Of a stretch of DNA of 64,000 nucleotides, positions 1 to 9,105 are shown piece by piece. Within the stretch, counting starts at the first letter, position 1, and each line of letters starts with the position of its first letter. A program made the translations under genes and the position numbers. The stretch is taken from assembly GCA_006438735.1 (NCBI GenBank), contig RCZF01000008.1, positions 23,615 through 87,614 of the forward strand. The letters run 5' to 3'. The stretch comes from Sphingomonas koreensis. GTDB taxonomy: Bacteria > Pseudomonadota > Alphaproteobacteria > Sphingomonadales > Sphingomonadaceae. The notes beneath the pieces are model-generated. The model was not told the origin of the DNA, made no database searches, and was given only the letters and a program-made list of their open reading frames with translations.

Positions 1-1776
1 CGACCTAGTTTGTGCCCGCTCCGGTCGCAGGGAGAGGTTTCCGCCACTGAAGATGCCGATAGTCGATTCGGCGGGATAGTTGGAATAGCCAAGGTCGGTG
101 GCATGCAGGACGGTGAGCGTGCTCGGCGAATATTGCTGGAAGAGCGTCGGCGCCTTGAACGACCTGCCCCAGGTCGCCTTCAAATCCACGCCCGCTACGG
201 GCGTATAGACAAGCCCTAGTTTCGGGCTGAGCACGCCATCGCGGCCGTAGCGTTCATATCGCCCAGCTAGGTTCAAGAGCAGCTGGTGAAGTCCGGAAGC
301 TGCGTTGCGCGACGACACGATTGGGAGAGCAAGTTCGCCATAGCCGAAAATGGTCGTCCGGCCACGGTCGAAGTCTGCATATCCTGTCTCGAGGTAATGA
401 AGGTCTGCACCGCGAACGCCCGCGCCGATGGCGAGCCGCGCGGGTCCACCGGGCAGGTTGAAAAGTGGGCCCTCGGCGTTGATGCCGACCGAGGCGAGCT
501 TATTGCAGATGCATCCGGCGAACCCGGAGAAAACGGTTCCGGCCGAATAGGCGAGCGATTCAAAATGCAGGCGATCATCGCCCCAAACACCCTCAAGCGA
601 AATCTGCCAGGAGGGCGTCGCGTCGATGACCAGACGCGGCGCAAGTTCCAGCGACCTTGTCGTGGATGCGTCGGTTTGTCCGTAGTCGCTGCTAGTCCCG
701 GTCGCGGTATAGGGCGTCTCGCCAAATGCGCGGCGCGAGGAATAGAGCGCGTCCATTTCGAAAGTAATTGCGGGAACCAGCTTCTGGTGAAGAGTGGCGA
801 CGACCCCCTGATGGCTCTGGTCGCGCAAGAGCGTCGACGAAGGGGCGAGCGATCGAGTGATGTCTCGATCGCCGGCGACGATCGGCTCGGCATGATCAAT
901 ATCGACGGTAACGAGCCCGCCGCCGGTTCCCCAGCTCATCCCGGCAGTTGCGGCATAGAGCTGCCGGACGCCGCCCCCATCGGTCGGGACGTCGACGCGC
1001 GCGCTGGTGTCGAGCCCGCGAAAATCACGCTTCAGGATGACATTGGCGACACCGCCGACCGCATCGGAACCATATAGTGCCGACGCACCGTCGGGAACGA
1101 TCTCGATCCGGTCGACCGCCGCCACCGGGATCGATGAAATATCGATGCCCTGGCCGGTGCCATCATAAGACAGACGATGCCCGTTCAGAAGCGTGAGCGT
1201 CGCATCCGCCCCCAGCCCCCGCAGGTTGAGGTTTGAGGCTGCATTCTGGTTCTGGCTGGCGCCCGTCACGCCGAGCCCAACCTCGGGATTCTGGCCACCG
1301 CCGAAACTTTGCGGCAGCGTGCGCGCAACCTCGCCGAGATCGGCCTGACCAGCATCTTGGATCTGTTGCGCGGTGATTACCTGGACCGGCGAGGCCGACA
1401 CTTCGCCTCGGATTCGCGATCCCGTGACGACGATGTCGCCGCCTGATGCACTCGTTTGTTCGGTCGAGGCGACCGCGTGAACGAGGATGGCGTCGTCTCG
1501 AAAATCAGCGACCAGACCGCTCCCCGCAAGGAGGCGTCGGACCGCCTCGTCGGCATCCATCCGGCCCTCGAGACGTGGCGACCGCTTACCCTCGGCGGCA
1601 TCCGAAGCGACGATTATCTCTCGTCCAGCGAGGCGACCCACTTCGGTCAACGCCCGATCGAGCGCTTGCGGCTTGAGCGAGAATTCGACTGTGCGCAAAG
1701 GTGTCTGCGCCGCCGCGGGAACTGGGCAGACAATCACGCAAGCGATCAGGCATGCGGTGAATAACGTTCTCGGCAT
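1..1776 (-). CDS. TonB-dependent receptor with N-terminal STN domain (3' end cut by window)
   Basis: Outer-membrane TonB-dependent receptor of the FecA-like, signal-transducing type. 592 codons are visible and the frame runs open off the left edge. Residues 1-24 form a signal peptide ending PAAAQ. Residues ~25-100 resemble the STN domain (TVEFSLKPQALDRAL, then EIIVASDAAEG). A TonB-box-like stretch (GDIVVTGSRI) precedes a plug domain (EVARTLPQSFGGG, NLRGLGADATLTLLNGHR, GSDAVGGVANVILKR). The last visible residues (GGNLSLRPERAQ) are a typical late barrel motif, so perhaps one third is missing. The ATG at 1774-1776 was chosen because it gives the signal peptide; an ATG 8 bases upstream lies in another frame. 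It lies downstream of fecR and sigma genes on the same strand, which suggests substrate-induced control through the STN domain. The substrate cannot be read. Confidence 0.88.
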   Translation of the reverse strand, partial: MPRTLFTACLIACVIVCPVPAAAQTPLRTVEFSLKPQALDRALTEVGRLAGREIIVASDAAEGKRSPRLEGRMDADEAVRRLLAGSGLVADFRDDAILVHAVASTEQTSASGGDIVVTGSRIRGEVSASPVQVITAQQIQDAGQADLGEVARTLPQSFGGGQNPEVGLGVTGASQNQNAASNLNLRGLGADATLTLLNGHRLSYDGTGQGIDISSIPVAAVDRIEIVPDGASALYGSDAVGGVANVILKRDFRGLDTSARVDVPTDGGGVRQLYAATAGMSWGTGGGLVTVDIDHAEPIVAGDRDITRSLAPSSTLLRDQSHQGVVATLHQKLVPAITFEMDALYSSRRAFGETPYTATGTSSDYGQTDASTTRSLELAPRLVIDATPSWQISLEGVWGDDRLHFESLAYSAGTVFSGFAGCICNKLASVGINAEGPLFNLPGGPARLAIGAGVRGADLHYLETGYADFDRGRTTIFGYGELALPIVSSRNAASGLHQLLLNLAGRYERYGRDGVLSPKLGLVYTPVAGVDLKATWGRSFKAPTLFQQYSPSTLTVLHATDLGYSNYPAESTIGIFSGGNLSLRPERAQTRS

Positions 1777-1863
1777 TGTGCATCTCCCCCCGGCGCGATG
1801 GGACCCGCGCGTTGGAAGAGTTGACGCACTGCAAGGGCGCCCCCTTAGGCCTGGAGGGCAAAT

Positions 1864-2859
1864 TTATTTGGATGGCTGGCGGCGAAGCACGATCATGCCA
1901 GGTGTCCCGGTGTCGACAGCCAGGTCGAACAAATCTGCCAGACGAGCGCACAAACGCGGCGCATCAACGATCCGAAAGCTTCCCGAAACCCGTAACCGTG
2001 CGACCGCTGGATCGGGGATGACGATCTTGTCAACGCTGTAGCGGTTGGCGGCGGCGACAACATCGGAGAGCGGCGCGCGGTCGAACACTGCGAGCTGTCG
2101 CGTCCAATCGGCTTCACTCCCGATCGCCAAAGGTACCGGCAGGACGGATCGCGGCGTGCTGAGGAGTCGCTGGCCAGGCTCGAGCGTAACGCGCCGTCCC
2201 AAGGATCGTCCGGTCATATGCTCGAGTTTGCTGACGTCGATCACGCCGCGCAGCAACGCGACCTCGACGTCGCCGTTATCGCGAAATCCCACGTCGAAGA
2301 CGGTGCCGTGAGCAACGACGCGATCGTCCCCCGCGATCACCGCGAAGGGACGGCCGTCGTGGCTGACCTGGAAACGCGCGCGCCCGCGTTCGAGCCGGAG
2401 TGTCCGAGCGGAGCGACTAAAGCGCACCGACAAGAGTGAGTCGCTGTCGAGCGTCACCACCGAGCCATCAGCGAGCGCGACGCGTCGAATTTGGCCGATG
2501 ACGCTCACGAGTTGCACCGGATTGCTGGTGCCAGTTGGCGCAACGAGGGTCGGATTGCGTTCGACGCCGACCTCCACGAGCACGAGTAAGCACAAGACCG
2601 CGGCGAAAACTATCTTGCGAACAGATTCAGTTCTGCGTGGCTCTGGCACGTGTTGTCGTTCGTCCTTCAACACCTTGCCTGCCGAGAACGTCTCGGCGAT
2701 GCGATTATAAGCGCTGCGATGAAGCGCGCCGCGCGCCAGCCAGGCGTCAAAGGCTCCTCGATACTGGTCGGCCTCTGGACCGCGCATGCGCGCGAACCAT
2801 GTCGCGGCTTCCTGCCGGAGCTGTCCCGTCTGGCATTCGGGGCCGTCATGGTCGATCAT
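1864..2859 (-). CDS. FecR-type anti-sigma factor
   Basis: Inner-membrane sigma regulator that relays the state of a cognate TonB receptor to an ECF sigma factor. The N-terminal ~70 residues have the cytoplasmic signature (EAATWFARMRG, FDAWLARGALHRSAYNR). One transmembrane segment follows at about 85-103 (IVFAAVLCLLVLVEVGV). The periplasmic FecR domain comes next (VALADGSVVTLDSDSLLSVRF, LERGRARFQV, VVAHGTVFDV, VALLRGVIDV). The C-terminus (PLSDVVAAANRY, RVSGSFR) resembles the STN-like tail. Its ATG overlaps the sigma stop by four bases (ATGA), implying translational coupling. An 87-base gap separates it from the receptor. Length (331 aa) is normal for the family. Confidence 0.9.
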   Translation of the reverse strand: MIDHDGPECQTGQLRQEAATWFARMRGPEADQYRGAFDAWLARGALHRSAYNRIAETFSAGKVLKDERQHVPEPRRTESVRKIVFAAVLCLLVLVEVGVERNPTLVAPTGTSNPVQLVSVIGQIRRVALADGSVVTLDSDSLLSVRFSRSARTLRLERGRARFQVSHDGRPFAVIAGDDRVVAHGTVFDVGFRDNGDVEVALLRGVIDVSKLEHMTGRSLGRRVTLEPGQRLLSTPRSVLPVPLAIGSEADWTRQLAVFDRAPLSDVVAAANRYSVDKIVIPDPAVARLRVSGSFRIVDAPRLCARLADLFDLAVDTGTPGMIVLRRQPSK

Positions 2860-3380
2860 TGCCGCAGCGCCCCATCGAGGTGAACCAGTGCCCGAATCAT
2901 ATGGTATTCGACCGTGCTGACGGAAATTCCAAGCTGGCGCGCGATCTCGGGATAGGTCAATTCATCGACCCGGTGGAGCAGGAAGACTTCGCGCGTTCGC
3001 GGCGTCAGGCCCCGAACCGCTTCACGATACCGCCGATACAGGTCCTGTGCCTCCAGCCCCTGCTCCTGCGCAGGTGCTGTTCCGGGCAGGGATGCCTCGT
3101 CCAATGGAATGAAGTTCGATGGCCGGCAGCGCGCGCGTCGCGCCCGACCGCTTACGAGGTTTCGGATAACGCGTTGAAGATACGCTTCGGGTGATCGCTT
3201 AACGTCGTGGTGACGCACCGCAGCCAATCGCTCGAACGCTTCTTGTATGACGTCAGCAGCCTCATCTGGGTCACGCACGTATCGGCGTATCCGCCGCGTG
3301 GCGCGCGGACGCTCGCGCTTGAACAAGTCCGCCAGCCAGGAACCTGCGGCAGACGTCTCGCCTTCGACGTCGTCAGCCAC
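2856..3380 (-). CDS. ECF RNA polymerase sigma factor, FecI-like
   Basis: 174-aa extracytoplasmic-function sigma factor. Region 2 is visible as RRYVRDPDEAADVIQEAFERLAA with the following SPEAYLQRVIRNLVSGRARR. Region 4 is visible as LTPRTREVFLLHRVDELTYPEIARQLGISVSTVEYHM, a helix-turn-helix. It is the first gene of a sigma, anti-sigma, receptor set, the standard cell-surface signalling arrangement for iron-complex or glycan uptake. In the absence of signal it should be held by the FecR protein encoded next. No other sigma gene is present in the window. Confidence 0.9.
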   Translation of the reverse strand: MADDVEGETSAAGSWLADLFKRERPRATRRIRRYVRDPDEAADVIQEAFERLAAVRHHDVKRSPEAYLQRVIRNLVSGRARRARCRPSNFIPLDEASLPGTAPAQEQGLEAQDLYRRYREAVRGLTPRTREVFLLHRVDELTYPEIARQLGISVSTVEYHMIRALVHLDGALRQ

Positions 3381-4005
3381 GTGCTCGCGGCCAGAAAAGC
3401 AACGAGAAGCCCACTATGTGGCGCGGGAAAATCATGGTCGCCTCGAAACGGGAGCAAAGCAGCGTAAGCCAACAACACGAAACTCGCGGTTCGCCTAAAA
3501 GCGTTGCAGTCTAAGACTGCGCGCTGCATTTGCCGTCGGACCATTTGGTCTGGGGCGCGTTAATAAGACAGAAAAGAGCAGCGGCACCGGTGCCGACTAT
3601 CTGGTCTGCATCCGCAGCATGCGTCCCTATTTAGATCAATGCAAGTGTCTCGACCCTGCGCAGGCGCGACGATGCGGCGGGCGGCTCTTTTTTACCAAGC
3701 GCCGACCCAACACCAGGATTGTGACCGCATTTGGAACGGACCGAACGATTTCGGGAATGAGTAGCGACGTTGATGAACGGCTTAGTGCAGCGGCGGCTGT
3801 GACGCCAACTGTCAGAAGTAGGAGCATTGCCGACGGGCTGCTCTACCGCTTGGGTTGGCGGCGAGCGGCCGTGCCCTTTGGCTGCGAAACCAGCAACCGC
3901 ACACATCGATGATCGAAGCGAACAGACGGCAGGATCCGATATCCGCCAACGCCGCTCGCGAAGGTCAGCGACGACGAACATTATAGCGCCGCGCCAACGT
4001 TCCGA
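3381..4005. other. Intergenic region, no supported gene
   Basis: A 625-base stretch between the sigma factor start and the integrase fragment. Short open frames exist on both strands but none resembles a known family or has a convincing ribosome binding site. The promoter of the sigma-fecR-receptor unit must lie in its left part. The right part may be decayed island DNA. Confidence 0.5.
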
Positions 4006-4251
4006 TTACCTGTGTTTATTGATAGCGTCGTTCATGTGGGTCGTATCGACGGCGGCATAGCGCTGGACCATGCGCAGTGATTTCCATCCGCCCATGCGCA
4101 GGATGGTGATGAGGTCGATGCCTGCCATCACGCAGTGACTCGCCCAGTGGTGGCGCCAGTCACGGATTGTGAAGTCGGCGACGCCGGCGCGTTTGCATGC
4201 AGTGGTGTGCGCCCGCTTCAAGGGGGCGGCCAAGACCTGACAGCGTCTCGC
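4006..4251 (-). pseudogene. C-terminal fragment of a tyrosine recombinase (phage/island integrase)
   Basis: About 81 codons after an in-frame stop at 4252-4254, with no plausible start codon. The peptide contains the C-terminal catalytic box of tyrosine recombinases: IRDWRHHWASHCVMAG, then MGGWKSLRMVQRY with the nucleophilic Tyr. The His of the usual HxxR motif appears as Arg (RDWR). The core-binding domain and the first catalytic Arg are absent, so it cannot be functional. An N-terminal integrase fragment on the same strand at 24203-24622, next to tRNA-Val, ends before the catalytic domain. The two could be halves of one gene (see findings). Confidence 0.75.
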
Positions 4252-4468
4252 TCACGTAAACTCTCGGCCACTGAGATCGACCAGCATCGCGCTCGCCAGG
4301 ATCACGCCGCCGACCGAGCCGATCCACAACGCGCGTCCTGCGGTCACCGGATCGTTGGCGAGTGTCGCAAGCGGCAAAAGCCAGGGGAAGTAGCCGCCTT
4401 CCTAGGAATTTGCCGCGACGAAGGCGATAAACGTGCCGACGATCTCCAACGCCAGTCGGGCGGACCAA
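4252..4468 (-). pseudogene. Possible remnant of an ABC-2-type permease C-terminus
   Basis: Reading leftwards from just after the GH32 stop, one frame gives two hydrophobic stretches interrupted by a TAG at 4402-4404: ALEIVGTFIAFVAANS, then YFPWLLPLATLAN and ALWIGSVGGVILASAMLV, ending with VDLSGREFT and a stop. The last segment resembles the end of ABC-2 exporter permeases (two to three membrane spans followed by a short basic tail). There is no start codon and the fragment is short, so it is at best a decayed remnant. It shares its frame and terminal stop with the boundary of the integrase fragment. Confidence 0.3.
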
Positions 4469-4476
4469 TGTATTCT

Positions 4477-5952
4477 TCACATTGTGGGTTCAACGACGAG
4501 GACACCTCCTGCATTCGCACTGAGAGATGGCAAGACGATCGTTATCGGGCCGTCCGGAAATATGCAGGCTGAATATACCCGTTCGCCGCCGTTTACGAAA
4601 ATTTCTACGAGGCAATTATCAATATAGAACTCAATAATAATTTCTTTTGCGTAACAAAATCTCGTCGAAGTCTGACGCGCAAAATGCTCTGGTAGACCGG
4701 CGGCATTGAACCGAGCAAAACTCAGTTGCCGCTTCGACATTTCAAAAGACACTTCGATCAAGGTTGCTCCATTTGATCGGAGTTGGATTGTTTCGGGAGC
4801 ATTGTTTAATGATCCCAGGACGTGGCGAAAGAAAAAGGCTCCCGCGTCCGTCGAAACATTGGTGGAACGGCTAGATTCTATACCTTCGCTTCGCGCGCCT
4901 GTTGGAACTTCCAACAAGTGCGAAACTGCATCGATCGGTCGTTGCCCAAGTTTAAGGACCGTTCCCTCCTGAAACAAAAACAGTCGACGAGGCAAGGATT
5001 GCGCGCCACGCCACGGCTCGGTCGGATAATGCTTTCCGGACTGATGATTTGACATCCAGCCGATCCAAACCGGTCCCGGTTGATCGTCCGGCAAATCGGA
5101 CCATGAAACGGCCGCATAAAAATCCGGCCCATAATCGACAACGTCCCCGTCAACCGGGGCCACGGCGGGGTCCACGGAGAAGCTATAGCCATCGAAATCG
5201 CCGACGAAATATTGCGCACCCGATCCGCCGTCGAGGAACCCGTCATCGACATCGAACTTAAGTACCCATTTCACATCTTCCTGCTTCCCTTCGATTGGCA
5301 CGAGCATGAGATCGGGACACTCCCACTGGCCGCTGGTGGAACCAGCCGGTCCGAATTCACCCGCCCGCTGCCAATCGATCAGGTTAGCAGAGCGATAGAA
5401 CAAGACCTTATGTTCACGCGACAGCGCGACGATCATGACCCATGCCGCACTCGGCGCATGGTAGAACACCTTGGGATCGCGAAAATGCAGCAGGCCAAGA
5501 TCGATCAAGGGATTGTCGCGATAGTGCGCGAAAGTTCGGCCACGATCGTGGCTGTAGGCCAGATGCTGCGACTGGATTTCGGTGCGCTCGTCGAACGCGG
5601 TGAAGAAGGCAAGCAGTGGTGGCCTAATACCGTCACCCAGCCCTGAAACATTGTCGCTGTCGACCACAGCACATCCCGAAAAAATCATCTTGTCGGTTTC
5701 AGGAATCGCGACGGGAAGCTCGGTCCAGTGGAGCAGATCGTGGCTAACGGCGTGGCCCCAGCTCATATGGCCCCATTCGCTGCCGAACGGGTTATATTGG
5801 TAGAAGAGGTGATACTCGCCTTCCAAATACACGAGACCGTTGGGATCGTTCATCCAGTTTCGATGAGGTGTATAATGAAATGTCGGGCGATACCGGTCAG
5901 TGTCGCCGTCAGGTCGTTGCTTCGCCACATCCTGAACTGAGGGTTTTGGCAT
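4477..5952 (-). CDS. Cytoplasmic GH32 beta-fructofuranosidase (sucrase/fructanase)
   Basis: 491-aa glycoside hydrolase family 32 enzyme that removes beta-linked fructose from sucrose or short fructans. All three catalytic motifs are present: NWMNDPNG with nucleophile Asp36, FRDPKVF with the transition-state Asp, and WECPD with the acid/base Glu. There is no signal peptide, so it should act on sugar imported by the adjacent ABC transporter. The start at 5950-5952 follows a good GGAGA site; the open frame extends further upstream but into the ABC ATPase gene. It is the last gene of the minus-strand operon, 62 bases after the ATPase. Its 3' end (about 4550-4700) is visibly richer in A and T than the surroundings, a hint of transfer. 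Confidence 0.93.
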   Translation of the reverse strand: MPKPSVQDVAKQRPDGDTDRYRPTFHYTPHRNWMNDPNGLVYLEGEYHLFYQYNPFGSEWGHMSWGHAVSHDLLHWTELPVAIPETDKMIFSGCAVVDSDNVSGLGDGIRPPLLAFFTAFDERTEIQSQHLAYSHDRGRTFAHYRDNPLIDLGLLHFRDPKVFYHAPSAAWVMIVALSREHKVLFYRSANLIDWQRAGEFGPAGSTSGQWECPDLMLVPIEGKQEDVKWVLKFDVDDGFLDGGSGAQYFVGDFDGYSFSVDPAVAPVDGDVVDYGPDFYAAVSWSDLPDDQPGPVWIGWMSNHQSGKHYPTEPWRGAQSLPRRLFLFQEGTVLKLGQRPIDAVSHLLEVPTGARSEGIESSRSTNVSTDAGAFFFRHVLGSLNNAPETIQLRSNGATLIEVSFEMSKRQLSFARFNAAGLPEHFARQTSTRFCYAKEIIIEFYIDNCLVEIFVNGGERVYSACIFPDGPITIVLPSLSANAGGVLVVEPTM

Positions 5953-6014
5953 GATGTCTCCGTCGAGAAGGGCTTGGTCTGGTGGGCACGTAGCGCCTCG
6001 CGAGGCGGTCATTT

Positions 6015-7124
6015 CTACAGTCGCGGCAGGGCAGCACCTACGCCGTCGAAAAGATGGGTGTCGGCTGAATCGAAGTTCAGCCCGACCTGATCCCCGGCAG
6101 CGACGCGACCGCTGTTGGCTGGCAGACGCACAGCGACGGTATCGTGTGCGCCGGGGACGTCGAGAAACGCAAAGGTGTCGGCACCAAGCCGCTCGAGCAT
6201 TATTACGTTTCCGGTTATGATGGCCTGTTCTGGCGCACAGAGCCGACAATGTTCGGGCCGCACGCCAAGAGTGACGCGACGGTCATCGAGCGCCGGTGGC
6301 GGAAGGAAAGGCACAGTCAAGTTTATCGGTCGAGCCCGCTCCCCCTGTAATTCGAGCATCAAGCCGTTCGGGTCTTGGCCGTTAAGATGCGCATCGAAGA
6401 AGCCCATCGTTGGGGTCCCGATGAACCCGGCGACGAAGCGGTTCGCCGGGCGCTCATACAGCTCCAGTGGCGCGCCGATCTGGCGAATGACGCCGCCTTC
6501 GAGCACGACGATCCGGTCCGCTAGCGTCATCGCCTCGACCTGATCGTGCGTCACGTAAACGACGGTGTTGCGCAGCCGCTGATGCAGCCGGCCGATTTCC
6601 ATCCTCATCTGAATTCGCAACGCTGCATCTAGGTTCGATAGCGGCTCGTCGAACAGGAAGGCATTGGGTTGGCGCACGATCGCGCGCCCGATCGCAACGC
6701 GCTGACGCTGCCCACCGGAAAGCTGGCTCGGCTTGCGGTCGCGCAGCGCTTCGAGCTGAAGCACACGCAGCGCTTCGTCGACGCGCTGTTCGCGTTCCGC
6801 TTTCGGCTTCTTAGCCAGCTTCAGCCCGAAACCAATATTCTCGGCGACCGTCATGTGCGGGTATAGCGCATAGGACTGGAACACCATGCCGATCCGCCGC
6901 CGCGCAGGATCCCAGTCGTTGACCCGCTGATCGTCGAAATAGAGATCGCCCGAGCTGATCTCCTCCAGTCCCGCAATCATCCGCAGCAGGGTGGACTTCC
7001 CGCATCCCGACGGGCCGACCAGCACCAGAAATTCGCTCGGCGCGACAGTGAGACTGACGCCGTTGATAATAGGCTTGCCACCATAATCCTTGTGGATGTC
7101 GCGCAGCTCGAGGGATGCCGGCAT
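6015..7124 (-). CDS. ABC transporter ATPase, MalK/UgpC type
   Basis: 369-aa ATP-hydrolysing subunit of a carbohydrate importer. Motifs in order: Walker [10 protein letters not shown] (~38-46), Q-loop in [14 protein letters not shown], signature LSGGQRQRV, Walker [12 protein letters not shown], switch His in VYVTHDQ. The C-terminal ~130 residues form the TOBE-like regulatory region (TLGVRPEHC). MalK-type ATPases serve two permeases and a binding protein, all encoded immediately upstream. It starts 11 bases after the permease stop. The presence of a dedicated ATPase makes the importer self-contained. Confidence 0.92.
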   Translation of the reverse strand: MPASLELRDIHKDYGGKPIINGVSLTVAPSEFLVLVGPSGCGKSTLLRMIAGLEEISSGDLYFDDQRVNDWDPARRRIGMVFQSYALYPHMTVAENIGFGLKLAKKPKAEREQRVDEALRVLQLEALRDRKPSQLSGGQRQRVAIGRAIVRQPNAFLFDEPLSNLDAALRIQMRMEIGRLHQRLRNTVVYVTHDQVEAMTLADRIVVLEGGVIRQIGAPLELYERPANRFVAGFIGTPTMGFFDAHLNGQDPNGLMLELQGERARPINLTVPFLPPPALDDRRVTLGVRPEHCRLCAPEQAIITGNVIMLERLGADTFAFLDVPGAHDTVAVRLPANSGRVAAGDQVGLNFDSADTHLFDGVGAALPRL

Positions 7125-7135
7125 GGTTGTTCTCC

Positions 7136-8032
7136 TCAGCCCTTGACGCCGCTGCCGACCACGCTGCGGACGAACCAGCGCTGGAAGACGATGAAAGCGA
7201 TCAATACGGGGACGGTGATCACGCTGGCATAGGCCATCACTTCACCCCACTGCGTGGTGCGCCCGAAAAACTGCTGCATACCGACCATCAGCGGCCGAGC
7301 GGCCTCACCGGGCACGGTGATGACTGGCCACAGATACTGGTTCCACATCGCCAGCGCCTGCAGGATCGCAACGGTTGCGAACACAGGGGCCGACGACGGC
7401 AGGATGACGTGACGATAAACCTGGAGCGGGGTCGCGCCATCAATATAAGCCGCCTCGTCGAAGTCCTTCGGGATATCGCGGAAGAACTGGTAGAACAGGA
7501 AGATCGAGAAGGCGTTGGCAATGAACGGGAAAATCTGGACGTACAGCGTGTTGAGCCACGACCGCGTGACGATCAGCCCATCCCCGGTGAGCGCCAGCCC
7601 CGGCAACTTCGCGACGAGCAGCATCAGCGGCACCGTGATCGCTTCGAACGGGATCACCAGCAACACGACCAGCACAGCCAGCGCGGCCTGCTTGCCACGC
7701 CATTCGAGCCGCGCGAGGCCGAACGCGGCGAGGCTGTTGACCAGCAGCCCGCTGACGACAGTGATGACGGTGATCAGGACCGAGTTCATCAGGAAATGGC
7801 CAATATGCCCGCGCCCGAACACGTCGGCGTAATTCGCGCCCGTCAGCGCACCGACTGGCAGCAACGCGCGCAGCGACTGCAGGTCGGCAAAGATCGCATC
7901 GTTGGTTTTGAACGAGGCGCTGAGCATGAACAGGAACGGGAAGATGAAGATCAGCGCCAGCAGAACCATCAGCGCGTAGACGGCGAAGCGAAGCCCGAGG
8001 AATTTAAATTGCTTCGGGGTCATGCCGCTCAT
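7136..8032 (-). CDS. Sugar ABC transporter permease, MalG type
   Basis: 298-aa inner-membrane permease with about six transmembrane helices. The EAA loop is visible as [24 protein letters not shown], which contacts the ATPase. The first helix begins at [18 protein letters not shown]. The ATG at 8030-8032 overlaps the stop of the preceding permease (ATGA), so the two are translationally coupled; a GTG nine bases upstream is an alternative start. It pairs with the MalF-type subunit and probably imports sucrose or short fructo-oligosaccharides, judged from the flanking GH32 and fructokinase genes. Confidence 0.9.
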   Translation of the reverse strand: MSGMTPKQFKFLGLRFAVYALMVLLALIFIFPFLFMLSASFKTNDAIFADLQSLRALLPVGALTGANYADVFGRGHIGHFLMNSVLITVITVVSGLLVNSLAAFGLARLEWRGKQAALAVLVVLLVIPFEAITVPLMLLVAKLPGLALTGDGLIVTRSWLNTLYVQIFPFIANAFSIFLFYQFFRDIPKDFDEAAYIDGATPLQVYRHVILPSSAPVFATVAILQALAMWNQYLWPVITVPGEAARPLMVGMQQFFGRTTQWGEVMAYASVITVPVLIAFIVFQRWFVRSVVGSGVKG

Positions 8033-9105
8033 TTCGACCACCGGCGCTGTAGGAATTGCTGGATCAGGATCAGCCCGGCGATCAGTATGAAATAGACCAC
8101 CGCCACCGTCGAGCCGTACGCAATGTCACCTTCGCGCACGCCGCGCTGAATGGCGTGGAACATCACCGTGGCCGTGGCATCCTGCGGGCCACCCTGCGTC
8201 ATCACGTCGATCTGGGTGAACAGGCCAAGCGCGGCGATCGTCGTGACGATCAGCACGAACGCGATGGTCTGACGCAAGCCGGGTAGCGTGACATTGCGGA
8301 AACGCTGCCAAGCGGTCGCCCCGTCGATCCGCGCGGCATCGTAGAGTTCCTGCGGAATGCCCTGCAGTCCGGCGAGAAAGATCAGCATCTGTAAACCGGC
8401 ACCCTGCCACGCGGACATGATGACGATCGCCGGCATGGCGGTCGACGGATTGCCCAGCCAGTCGACATGCGCGACCGCACCGAAACTGACGATCGACAAC
8501 AGCTTGTTGAACAGCCCCAGATCCTTGTCGAAAAGGAACACCCAGACGATCGACACCACGACCATCGACATCACGACCGGCGAAAAATAGATCGCGCGGA
8601 ACAACGTCTGCCCCTTGAGCCCGGCATTGACGAGCAAGGCGAGCACCAGCGCGGCGATGCATTGCAGCGGCACCACCATCACGGCGAACGCAAAAGTGTT
8701 GAGCAGCGCCCTCAAAAAGGCGGGATCCTTAGCCACGAGCGCGACGCGCTTGTCGCCGAGGTGAAAATCGGTGATCGGACGGTAGCCCTGAAAGCGCGGA
8801 TCGTGCCGCGTAATGTCACGGGCCCGCTGATAGGTGGGTTGGCCATCGCTCCCGACGATTGGCTGCCCTTCGGCATCGCGGATCGGTTGCTCGACGAGAT
8901 AGGAGACCGATAACAGTCGGTCGTAGTTGCGCATGCCAATTAAGCTGCCCGGTTCAGGCGACACGAGACGCTGATTGGTGAATGTCAGAGCGAAGGCCAT
9001 CACGAACGGCACAACGAGGAACAGCAGCAGCCCGAAGAGCGCTGGGGTGCCGAACAGCAAGGCGGTGCGAGCTGCTGGACGACGGCGTTTGCTGGCGGGC
9101 ATCAT
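8029..9105 (-). CDS. Sugar ABC transporter permease, MalF type
   Basis: 358-aa inner-membrane permease. An N-terminal basic tail precedes helix 1 (LLFGTPALFGLLLFLVVPFV). A periplasmic insert of about 90 residues between helices 1 and 2 (roughly residues 45-130, charged and repeat-poor) makes it longer than minimal family members. The EAA loop is DAARIDGATAWQRFRNVTLPGL. It overlaps the binding-protein gene by four bases upstream and the second permease downstream, so the importer genes form one coupled unit. Confidence 0.9.
   Translation of the reverse strand: MMPASKRRRPAARTALLFGTPALFGLLLFLVVPFVMAFALTFTNQRLVSPEPGSLIGMRNYDRLLSVSYLVEQPIRDAEGQPIVGSDGQPTYQRARDITRHDPRFQGYRPITDFHLGDKRVALVAKDPAFLRALLNTFAFAVMVVPLQCIAALVLALLVNAGLKGQTLFRAIYFSPVVMSMVVVSIVWVFLFDKDLGLFNKLLSIVSFGAVAHVDWLGNPSTAMPAIVIMSAWQGAGLQMLIFLAGLQGIPQELYDAARIDGATAWQRFRNVTLPGLRQTIAFVLIVTTIAALGLFTQIDVMTQGGPQDATATVMFHAIQRGVREGDIAYGSTVAVVYFILIAGLILIQQFLQRRWSK

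Noticed and set aside
286..1077. Plus-strand frame opposite the left-edge receptor
   Set aside because: The minus strand encodes a continuous TonB-receptor plug and barrel here; the plus-strand product resembles nothing.
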